In this document: piece after piece, positions 1 to 5,082 of the stretch
Layout of the letters: each line of letters starts with the position of its first letter
Position numbering within the stretch: position 1 is the first letter of the stretch
Origin: JBFHRB01 sp041591915
GTDB taxonomy: Bacteria; Actinomycetota; Nitriliruptoria; Nitriliruptorales; Nitriliruptoraceae
Assembly (NCBI GenBank): GCA_041591915.1
Contig: JBFHRB010000247.1
Span: 1 to 5,082, forward strand
Length of the DNA stretch: 5,082 nt
Reading direction: 5' to 3'
The notes under the pieces: model-generated
Seen by the model: only the letters and a program-made list of their open reading frames with translations
What the model was told of the DNA's origin: nothing
Databases searched by the model: none
Program-made: the position numbers and the translations under genes

Positions 1-690
1 AACTCGATGCGGGCCTTCCAGGACGCGGTGGACCGCGGGTACCGCTACCTCGAGACGGACGTCCACGCGACGGCTGACGGCGTCCTCGTCGCCTTCCACG
101 ACGACACCCTCGATCGCGTCACCGACGGGCGGGGCGCCGTCGCCGACCTGAGCTGGGAAGAGGTTCGCAAGTCCCGGATCGGCGGGAGTGAGCCGATCCC
201 ACTGCTCGACGAACTGCTCGCCACGTTCCCCGACGCGCACCTCAACATCGACGTGAAGTCCGACGCTGGCGTGGCGCCCCTGATCGAGGTGCTGCGGCGC
301 CCAGACGTCGTCGATCGGGTGTGCGTCGGCTCGTTCCAGCAGTCGCGCATCCGCGCGATCCGGCGCGCCATCGGCCCACGTCTGTGCACGGCCGCCGGGC
401 CGTGGGAGGTGCGCGCGCTCAAGGTGGCCAGCTTCACGGGCCCGATCGCCTCCGCGACGGGACCGGTCATCAGTGCGGCAGCGTTCCAGGTCCCCGAGGA
501 ACACGAGGGCACCCGCGTCGTCGACGCGCGCTTCGTCGACGCGGCGCACCGCATCGGTGCCGAGGTCCACGTCTGGACCGTCAACGAGGAGTCGGACATG
601 GCCCGCCTGCTCGACCTCGGCGTCGACGGGATCGTGACCGACGCCACGAGGACGCTGAAGGGCCTGCTCGAGCGTCGAGGAGCCTGGTGA
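1..690 (+). CDS. Glycerophosphodiester phosphodiesterase family protein, 5' end outside the window
   Basis: GDPD enzymes hydrolyse glycerophosphodiesters to sn-glycerol 3-phosphate plus an alcohol in a metal-dependent TIM barrel. The frame is open to the left edge and encodes 229 residues up to the TGA at 688-690. It starts inside the family's ENT-x-x-AF helix (NSMRAF), so the ATG at position 7 is almost certainly an internal Met, and the N-terminal H-R-G motif lies upstream. Numbering from the first codon, visible motifs are E18-T-D20, F-H33-D, P-L-L-D70-E-L, N-I-D84-V-K86, V-W192-T-V-N and the closing D209-G-I-V-T-D. The segment around Q-V-P (163-165) resembles actinobacterial GDPDs. D70 and D84 sit where many members have Glu. 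No signal peptide can be judged because the start is missing. The stop overlaps the MFS start, so the gene heads or continues an operon. Family assignment is firm; the substrate headgroup is unknown. Confidence 0.93.
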   Translation, partial: NSMRAFQDAVDRGYRYLETDVHATADGVLVAFHDDTLDRVTDGRGAVADLSWEEVRKSRIGGSEPIPLLDELLATFPDAHLNIDVKSDAGVAPLIEVLRRPDVVDRVCVGSFQQSRIRAIRRAIGPRLCTAAGPWEVRALKVASFTGPIASATGPVISAAAFQVPEEHEGTRVVDARFVDAAHRIGAEVHVWTVNEESDMARLLDLGVDGIVTDATRTLKGLLERRGAW

Positions 691-1856
691 GGGTGCGGCT
701 GCCCAGCGCGGCGATCACGGGGCTGGGCATCGCCACCATCGTCGGGTACGGGGCCTGGTTCTACTCCTTCGGCGTGCTCATCGAGCCGATCGCCCAGGAC
801 ACGGGCTGGAGCCAGTCGCTGCTGAGCGGGACGTTCGCCGGCGCGCAGCTCGGCACGGGGGTCTTCGCCTCGTTCGCGGGACGGCTGCTCGACCGCGTCG
901 GTGCGCGTCCGGTGCTGCTGCTCGGTGCGCTCGGGTGCGCGCCGATGGCCGCCGCCTCCTGGGCGACCTCCCCCCTGCTCTTCGCGAGCCTGTACGCGCT
1001 TGGCGGCATGGTCGTCGGCGCGCTCTCGCTGTACCACGTGACCATGGCCGCAGCGGCCCGCGCGGACGCGTCTTCGCCGGACCAGGGCATCGCGACCCTC
1101 ACGATCTTCGGCGCCTTCTCGAGTCCCGTGATCATCCCGGCGACGGCCTGGCTGGTGGAGGCGTTCGGATGGCGGTCGGGCCTACGCCTGCTGATGGTCG
1201 GGATCGCCGCTGGGCTGATCACCGCCGGCCTCGCCGTCGGGCGCACCGGCCACGCGCCGGCGACCGAGGGAGCGCGTACCCCCATGTTCGCGGCGATCGC
1301 GGCGAGCGTCCGCATCCCGGTGGTCCGCCGCATGCTGGTCGCCAACATCGGGGCCGGACTCGCGACCGGCGCGCTCCTCGTCTACCAGGTGCCCGTGATG
1401 GTCGCCGCGGGGCTGACCCTCGCGACGGCCTCGTGGTTCGCGGGTGCACGCGGGTTCCTGCAGCTCGGCGGTCGCGTGGGGCTGATGCGCGTCGTCGCCC
1501 GCATCGGCGGGTCACGCAAGGCGCTGGCCGTGAGCTACGTCGGCATCGCCATCGGCGCGGTCGTGCTCGCCTTCAGCGGCAACCCCCTGCTGGCCGGGGC
1601 CTACGCCGTCATCGCCGGCATCGCCATCGGGGCGATGTCGCCACTGCAGGGCATCTACGCGCGCGAGCGCTTCGCCGACGAGCACCTCGGCACGCTCATG
1701 GGCGCACAGTCCACGGCCATCGGGCTGTCGTCCGCGGTTGGGCCGCTGACGGCTGGCATCCTCCTCGACCTGACGGGCACCACGGCGAGCGTCATCGCCA
1801 TCGGCGTGGCAGGGTCGCTGCTGGCAGCCGGGGTGCTCGCGACGGAACGGGAGTGA
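687..1856 (+). CDS. Major facilitator superfamily transporter (12 TM)
   Basis: This is an inner-membrane secondary transporter of about 389 residues, the usual MFS length. Approximate helices are 8-34, 46-64, 75-92, 97-120, 134-158, 166-184, then a central loop at about 185-213, and 214-238, 244-262, 278-296, 300-318, 336-360 and 366-384. The loop between helices 2 and 3 carries the MFS signature G65-R-L-L-D-R-V-G-A-R74. The early Y-S-F-G-V and G-W-S-Q-S-L-L-S-G segments recall the monocarboxylate/oxalate-formate (MCT/OFA-like) branch, but this does not fix a substrate. I chose the GTG at 687, which overlaps the preceding TGA as GTGA. A GAGGAG lies at 677-682, 4 nt upstream. A second in-frame GTG at 693 is 10 nt from that motif and is an alternative. 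Lying between a glycerophosphodiesterase and an EEP-fold hydrolase, it could move a phosphorylated or lipid-derived compound; this is inference. Confidence 0.92.
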   Translation: MRVRLPSAAITGLGIATIVGYGAWFYSFGVLIEPIAQDTGWSQSLLSGTFAGAQLGTGVFASFAGRLLDRVGARPVLLLGALGCAPMAAASWATSPLLFASLYALGGMVVGALSLYHVTMAAAARADASSPDQGIATLTIFGAFSSPVIIPATAWLVEAFGWRSGLRLLMVGIAAGLITAGLAVGRTGHAPATEGARTPMFAAIAASVRIPVVRRMLVANIGAGLATGALLVYQVPVMVAAGLTLATASWFAGARGFLQLGGRVGLMRVVARIGGSRKALAVSYVGIAIGAVVLAFSGNPLLAGAYAVIAGIAIGAMSPLQGIYARERFADEHLGTLMGAQSTAIGLSSAVGPLTAGILLDLTGTTASVIAIGVAGSLLAAGVLATERE

Positions 1857-1858
1857 CG

Positions 1859-2653
1859 GTGGAGCGGATCCGCATCGCCACCTGGAACGTCTGGTGGCAG
1901 TTCGGCCCGTGGGAGGACCGCCAGCCCCTGATCGATGCCGAGCTCGAGCGCGTCCAGGCCGACGTGGTCTGCCTGCAGGAGGCCTACGAGGACGCCGCCG
2001 GCGAGAGCCAGCCAGCCAGGATCGTCGAGCGCCTCGGGCTCGCCGAGTACCGGTTCGTCGCCGGGAAGGAGCACAAGGGGGTCGGGTTCGGCAACGCGAT
2101 CCTCAGCCGCTGGCCGATCGAGCGCTTCGAGGCCCATCCGCTGCAGGTGCCGGACCCGCGGTACGGCGAGCACCGCACGGCCCTGCTCGCCCAGCTCGCC
2201 ACCCCGGTCGGCCCTGTCGTCGTCTGCACCGCGCACCTCAACTACCGGTGGGACCAGAGCCACGTCCGCCAGTCGCAGGTGGACGGGATCTTCGAGAGCA
2301 TCGCGAGCTTCCGACCGCTGCACTACCCGCCGATCCTCACCGGAGACCTCAACGCCGACCCCCTCTCCGACGAGATCCGCACGCTCACGGGACGACGCTC
2401 GGCACCGGTCGAGGACCTCGGCTTCTTCGACGCCTGGGAGGTCGCCGGCGACGGCCCCGGGCTCACCTGGGACCGCTCCAACCCGCACACCGCGACGTAC
2501 CGTGAGCCCTCACGCCGGATCGACTACGTCCTCGTCGGCTACCCGATGGGCCCGCGCGGCCAGGTGCTGAACGCGGAGCTCATCGGCACCGAGCCGACGG
2601 GCGGCCTCCACCCGTCCGACCACTTCGGCCTCATCGCCGACCTCACCCCGTAG
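1859..2653 (+). CDS. Endonuclease/exonuclease/phosphatase (EEP) family hydrolase
   Basis: The EEP fold cleaves phosphoester bonds with Mg2+; members include AP endonucleases, DNase I, sphingomyelinases and inositol-phosphate phosphatases. This protein of about 264 residues shows the whole motif set: A-T-W-N10, C-L-Q-E41 (metal-binding Glu), G-N79-A-I-L-S-R, T-A-H126-L-N, T-G-D163-L-N165, R-I-D222-Y-V and the terminal S253-D254-H255. It has no signal peptide or membrane segment, so it is probably cytoplasmic. The start is ambiguous. GTG 1853 overlaps the MFS stop as GTGA, but the GGGAG at 1848-1852 touches it directly. GTG 1859 sits 6 nt downstream of that motif, so I prefer it. Translational coupling to the MFS gene is likely. 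Fold and catalytic competence are clear. Whether the substrate is nucleic acid, a phospholipid headgroup or a small phosphate ester is not visible; the phosphodiesterase neighbour makes a small phosphoester plausible. Confidence 0.9.
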   Translation: MERIRIATWNVWWQFGPWEDRQPLIDAELERVQADVVCLQEAYEDAAGESQPARIVERLGLAEYRFVAGKEHKGVGFGNAILSRWPIERFEAHPLQVPDPRYGEHRTALLAQLATPVGPVVVCTAHLNYRWDQSHVRQSQVDGIFESIASFRPLHYPPILTGDLNADPLSDEIRTLTGRRSAPVEDLGFFDAWEVAGDGPGLTWDRSNPHTATYREPSRRIDYVLVGYPMGPRGQVLNAELIGTEPTGGLHPSDHFGLIADLTP

Positions 2654-2660
2654 GCACGAC

Positions 2661-3215
2661 ATGGCGAGGCGCGACGACAGCGAGCTGCCCACGGTGCGGC
2701 CGCTCGCGCCCGACGAAGGAACCGGGCTCGAGCCGCCGACGCGGGATCCCGGCCGACGCAGTCCGACCACGACGGCCGCCGGCCTGCTCGCACTCGTGGT
2801 CCCTGCCCCCTTCATCGCCGCTGGCTGGTCCCTGCTCACCGCAGGCATCGGCGGCGAGGGCTCCCCGGGGCTCGAGCGCCTCGGGAGCTTCGCGGTCGGA
2901 GGACTCCTCGACGGGGGCTGGCTCGTCGCGACCGGCTTCCTCGTCCTCGCGTTGTCCCTGCTCGCCGTCGTCCTCGGCCTCGGCATCCTGGCCCGCCGCA
3001 CCTGGGCGCGGGAGAGCGGGCTGCTGATGTTCACGTTCTTCGGGGCGATCGTGACGCTGTTGTCGCTCGCCGGGCTCGGGTCGGACGCCCCCAACGCCGG
3101 CGTGGGCCTGCTCGACGGGCTGGTCCAGCTTGCGGTGGCCGTCCTGCTGTTCGTGCCGTCCACCGCGGAGGACGTCGAGCACGCGGAATGGCGACGCGCC
3201 CGACGGGACGCCTAG
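2661..3215 (+). CDS. Hypothetical four-helix membrane protein
   Basis: I do not recognise a family. The 184-residue protein has a charged, Pro-rich N-terminal tail (1-36, with RR at 3-4 and R32-R33), then four hydrophobic stretches at about 38-61, 86-110, 119-138 and 147-165, and a charged tail ending in several Arg (178-182). The Arg-rich turn after helix 2 (A-R112-R113) and the charged ends suggest both termini are cytoplasmic. The helices are rich in Gly, Leu and Ala, and no catalytic motif or metal-binding cluster is visible. The ATG lies 7 nt after the EEP stop, with only a weak AGG (2652-2654) upstream, so translation may depend on coupling to the preceding gene. It looks like the last gene of the operon. 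Coding quality is good: third positions are G/C rich and the hydrophobic pattern is coherent. A role as an accessory or integral membrane partner is speculation. Confidence 0.8.
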   Translation: MARRDDSELPTVRPLAPDEGTGLEPPTRDPGRRSPTTTAAGLLALVVPAPFIAAGWSLLTAGIGGEGSPGLERLGSFAVGGLLDGGWLVATGFLVLALSLLAVVLGLGILARRTWARESGLLMFTFFGAIVTLLSLAGLGSDAPNAGVGLLDGLVQLAVAVLLFVPSTAEDVEHAEWRRARRDA

Positions 3216-3279
3216 GCCACGGCAACGTCCGCAAGCCACGACGAGATGTGGCGCTTGCGCGCACGTTCCGCATCGGGGG

Positions 3280-3309
3280 TTGACTAGTCCGAAGTGACTA
3301 TCGTTCACT
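3280..3309 (+). promoter_or_regulatory. Possible promoter with overlapping dyad upstream of the SGNH hydrolase gene
   Basis: TTGACT at 3280-3285 matches five of six bases of a sigma-70-type -35 box. The best -10 partner at 18 nt is TTCACT (3304-3309), which is weak. The hexamer TGACTA occurs twice, at 3281-3286 and 3295-3300, 14 bp apart. AGTGA (3293-3297) and TCACT (3305-3309) form a dyad with a 7-nt centre that covers the -10 region, as an operator would. This is the most AT-rich patch of the gap. Promoter identity is inferred from motif fit only. Confidence 0.35.
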
Positions 3310-3315
3310 CATTCC

Positions 3316-3351
3316 AAGCGGCCGCCGTGGGGGTGGAACGGGCGGCCGCTT
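3316..3351 (+). terminator. 11-bp perfect inverted repeat; terminator of the upstream operon or leader hairpin
   Basis: AAGCGGCCGCC (3316-3326) and GGCGGCCGCTT (3341-3351) are exact reverse complements with a 14-nt G-rich loop. Bases C-C-A-A lead in and T-T-C-C-T-C follow, giving only a mild T-rich tail. It could end transcription of the four-gene cluster. If the promoter at 3280 is real, it instead lies in the 5' leader of the SGNH gene and could act as an attenuator or RNA-stability hairpin. The inverted repeat itself is certain; the role is not. Confidence 0.55.
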
Positions 3352-3368
3352 CCTCGTTCATCCGACGA

Positions 3369-3386
3369 CCTCTCAGAGAGGGAGAG
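3369..3386 (+). promoter_or_regulatory. Ribosome binding site within a small palindrome
   Basis: GGGAG at 3380-3384, within a longer purine run (3376-3386), lies 6 nt before the GTG at 3391 and fixes that start. The sequence CCTCTC-A-GAGAGG (3369-3381) is a palindrome. As RNA it could form a 5-bp stem (3369-3373 with 3377-3381) and a CAG triloop, hiding the front half of the ribosome binding site while leaving GAGAG at 3382-3386 unpaired. Confidence 0.6.
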
Positions 3387-3390
3387 CAAC

Positions 3391-4563
3391 GTGCGTCGAT
3401 CCACGACCATCGCCGTGCTGGCGATCACGACCATGGCGCTGAGCAGCGCCCCGGCGCTCGCCGGCAAGGGCGGCAAGGGCGGAGGCGGAAGCCTGCCGAA
3501 GGCCATCGTCTCGCTCGGCGACAGCTACATCTCCGGTGAAGCCGGACGCTGGGAGGGCAACAGCAACGACCAGTGGGGCAACCGTGACGGCACGGACCGC
3601 GCCGCCCACTCCCACTGGTGGGGCTGGGACTACCACGACGACGAGATCTACCTGCAGGGGACGCACGCCGACAACTGCCACCGCGCCGACGTCGCCCAGA
3701 TCCACTCGGCCACGATCGGCGGGTACACCTCGATCAACCTCGCCTGCTCGGGTGCGGTGACATCGAACATCTGGCGCGCGAGCCAGGGCGGCCAGAGCCA
3801 GAACGGCTGGGCCCCGCAGGCCGACCAGCTCGCCTCGGTCGCTGCGAGCTACGACATCGAGGTCATCAACCTCTCGATCGGCGGCAACGACCTGGGCTTC
3901 GCGGACATCATCGCCTCCTGCGCGGCCAACTGGTCCTCGAGCTCCTCGTCCAACCCGGACTGGTGCTGGGACGACGAGCAGCCGGGCGTGGACGCCAAGG
4001 TCCCGCAGATGATCCTCGACACCAAGAAGGCCATCGACGAGATCACGACGGTCCTCAGCAACGCCGGTCAGGCCCCGGGGACGTACCGGTTCGTGCTCCA
4101 GAGCTACCCGTCGCCGATCCCGCGCGCGGCCGAGAACCGCTACCCCGAGTCCGGCTGGTCCCGCCTCGACACGGGTGGCTGCCCGTTCTGGGACGCGGAC
4201 TCGGACTGGGCGCGTGACTCGCTCGCCCCGCAGATCGACGGTGTCCTCGAGACGATCGCCGCGGACAAGGGCGTCGAGTTCCTGTCGCTCGTCGACTTCC
4301 TGCAGGGCCGCGAGGTCTGCTCGACCGCCACGAGCCTCGTCGGCAACGGCGGCCCGAACCCGGTCAGCCACGAGTGGACGCGCTTCCTGGTCTCGGGCTA
4401 CGGCCAGGGCGAGATGCAGGAGTCGTTCCACCCCAACGCGTACGCGCAGCGTGCGCTGGGCCTCTGCCTCGACCAGTGGTGGGCCCAGCCTGCCGGCGAC
4501 TACAAGTGCGACAACGTGCCCGGCGCCGGCTACGACCAGGTGAGCCTCTCCCCGCTCGCCTGA
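3391..4563 (+). CDS. Secreted SGNH/GDSL-family hydrolase (esterase/lipase)
   Basis: This 390-residue exported serine hydrolase probably cleaves acyl or acetyl esters of lipids or polysaccharides outside the cell. A Sec signal peptide is clear: R2-R3, a hydrophobic core at 7-19, and P-A-L-A24 before G25. A flexible G-K-G-G-K-G-G-G-G-S linker follows (25-34). SGNH blocks appear in order: G43-D-S45-Y (nucleophile Ser45), A-C-S-G121 (oxyanion Gly), G-G-N166-D (oxyanion Asn) and F-H347-P-N (catalytic His). The usual D-x-x-H is E344-S-F-H347, so Glu occupies the Asp position. Eight cysteines (96, 119, 177, 192, 264, 310, 359, 373) lie in the mature part, suiting up to four disulfides. A run of six Ser (182-187) lies between C177 and C192. 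The GTG start is supported by a strong ribosome binding site and the signal peptide. The gene ends at a strong hairpin. The fold is firm; lipid versus polysaccharide substrate is open. Confidence 0.95.
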   Translation: MRRSTTIAVLAITTMALSSAPALAGKGGKGGGGSLPKAIVSLGDSYISGEAGRWEGNSNDQWGNRDGTDRAAHSHWWGWDYHDDEIYLQGTHADNCHRADVAQIHSATIGGYTSINLACSGAVTSNIWRASQGGQSQNGWAPQADQLASVAASYDIEVINLSIGGNDLGFADIIASCAANWSSSSSSNPDWCWDDEQPGVDAKVPQMILDTKKAIDEITTVLSNAGQAPGTYRFVLQSYPSPIPRAAENRYPESGWSRLDTGGCPFWDADSDWARDSLAPQIDGVLETIAADKGVEFLSLVDFLQGREVCSTATSLVGNGGPNPVSHEWTRFLVSGYGQGEMQESFHPNAYAQRALGLCLDQWWAQPAGDYKCDNVPGAGYDQVSLSPLA

Positions 4564-4587
4564 TACATCCGTACATCCCGAGGGGAG

Positions 4588-4617
4588 CTGAGGGCCGTCC
4601 GCGAGGGCGGCCCTCAG
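4588..4617. terminator. Hairpin terminator between convergent genes
   Basis: CTGAGGGCCGTCC (4588-4600) pairs with GGGCGGCCCTCAG (4605-4617) through 13 consecutive pairs, one of them a T-G wobble, closed by a GCGA tetraloop of the GNRA type. It begins 24 nt after the SGNH stop and ends 12 nt before the thioesterase stop, so it can serve both convergent transcripts. Neither strand has a T-run after the stem, as is common for actinobacterial hairpin terminators. Confidence 0.8.
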
Positions 4618-4629
4618 TCATCCGCCCGG

Positions 4630-5070
4630 TCAGGCCTTCGGAGGCTTGATCGTCACGGTCCCCTGCGCGAGCGCGCACAGCTCGCCGTCATTGGTGACCT
4701 CGATCTGCACCACGGCCGTGCGCGTGGTCAGCGCCACGACGCGGCTCTCGGCGGCGACGATGCCCTCGCGCACCGCCCGGACCAGGTTGAGCTTGAACTC
4801 CGTGGTGGCCGCCCAGCTGCCGGTCGGGATGACCGTGTAACAGACGGCGCCGAGGACGTGGTCGACCAGCGCCGAGACGACGCCGCCGTGCGCGGACCCG
4901 AACCGGTTCATGAGCTCGTCGCGGATCGGCAGCTCCGCCCGGAGCCGGCCCGGCCCCACGTCGACGATCTCGATGCCGAGGAAGGTCGGCAGCCCCGTGC
5001 GGGTCACGTCGGTCTCGAGGAGGGCCCGGGCCATGTCCTCGTTGTAGAGGTCGAAGGTCGGCTCGCTCAT
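4630..5070 (-). CDS. PaaI-type hotdog-fold thioesterase
   Basis: Hotdog thioesterases hydrolyse acyl-CoA or aryl-CoA thioesters in the cytoplasm, usually as dimers of dimers. The 146-residue length is typical. The family signature is clear: N55-R-F-G58 followed by H61-G-G-V-V-S-A-L-V-D70 on the central helix, with D70 aligning by pattern with the catalytic Asp of E. coli PaaI (HGG plus seven residues). The beta-strand region at 88-141 (T-T-E-F-K-L-N-L-V-R and later strands) matches the hotdog sheet. The ATG at 5068-5070 has no visible Shine-Dalgarno in the 12 bases upstream, and the frame stays open to the window edge, so a leaderless start, a start further upstream, or Met13 (5032-5034) are all possible. 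The gene is convergent with the SGNH gene and shares its terminator. The acyl substrate cannot be read from the sequence, and no partner gene is in view. Confidence 0.9.
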   Translation of the reverse strand: MSEPTFDLYNEDMARALLETDVTRTGLPTFLGIEIVDVGPGRLRAELPIRDELMNRFGSAHGGVVSALVDHVLGAVCYTVIPTGSWAATTEFKLNLVRAVREGIVAAESRVVALTTRTAVVQIEVTNDGELCALAQGTVTIKPPKA

Positions 5071-5082
5071 CGGACGTCGACT

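Noticed and set aside
45..1037. 330-codon open frame on the minus strand, antisense to the phosphodiesterase and MFS genes
   Set aside because: Its product is Arg/Pro/Ser rich and low-complexity with no recognisable motif, as expected of an antisense frame in high-GC DNA. The plus-strand genes carry clear family motifs.
935..1852. Long N-terminal extension of the EEP frame through the MFS gene
   Set aside because: The extension is Arg/Gly/His-rich shadow sequence. The EEP fold begins right after the GTG at 1859, where a ribosome binding site is present.
1655..2488. 277-codon minus-strand frame opposite the EEP gene
   Set aside because: No motif or signal is visible, and the composition is typical of a shadow frame. 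The EEP catalytic motifs on the plus strand are complete.
3248..3264. GTG-GCGC-TT-GCGC-g-CAC imperfect inverted repeat after the four-helix gene
   Set aside because: The loop is only 2 nt, the stem needs a bulge and no T-run follows. The repeat at 3316-3351 is a much better terminator candidate.
3216..3390. Possible riboswitch in the leader of the secreted hydrolase
   Set aside because: I checked for features of known riboswitches found before actinobacterial cell-wall hydrolases and saw no recognisable conserved core, only simple hairpins.
3373..4431. 352-codon open frame on the minus strand, antisense to the SGNH gene
   Set aside because: Its Val/Arg/Ala/Asp-rich composition mirrors the codon bias of the opposite strand, and it covers a gene with a signal peptide and a full SGNH motif set.

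Overview
The window is about 70% GC by eye. It has GTG starts, 4-bp stop/start overlaps and strong G/C third-position bias, which points to a high-GC bacterium, most likely an actinomycete. The secreted SGNH hydrolase (GDSYISGE block, C-H-R-x-D-V segment) resembles exported actinobacterial hydrolases as I remember them. The exact lineage cannot be told from the sequence.

Layout: positions 1-3215 hold a tightly packed plus-strand cluster. It contains the C-terminal part of a glycerophosphodiester phosphodiesterase (its start lies left of the window), a 12-helix MFS transporter, an endonuclease/exonuclease/phosphatase (EEP) family protein, and a small four-helix membrane protein of unknown function. 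The first three are joined by short stop/start overlaps, and the fourth begins 7 nt after the third. A structured 175-nt gap follows, holding a possible promoter with a dyad, an 11-bp inverted repeat, and a small palindrome over the ribosome binding site. It leads into a secreted SGNH/GDSL esterase-lipase (3391-4563). A 13-bp perfect hairpin with a GCGA tetraloop separates this gene from a convergent minus-strand PaaI-type hotdog thioesterase (4630-5070).

How the genes may work together is inference only. A secreted SGNH lipase/esterase, a transporter, a glycerophosphodiesterase and an EEP-fold phosphodiesterase or phosphatase could form a phospholipid or glycerophosphodiester salvage route. 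The operon supports the joint action of the phosphodiesterase, transporter and EEP protein. The SGNH gene has its own leader and may be an independent unit. No mobile element, CRISPR array or RNA gene was found. The most unusual parts are the structured leader of the SGNH gene and the repeated junction architecture in the operon. I see no convincing evidence of a wholly new system.
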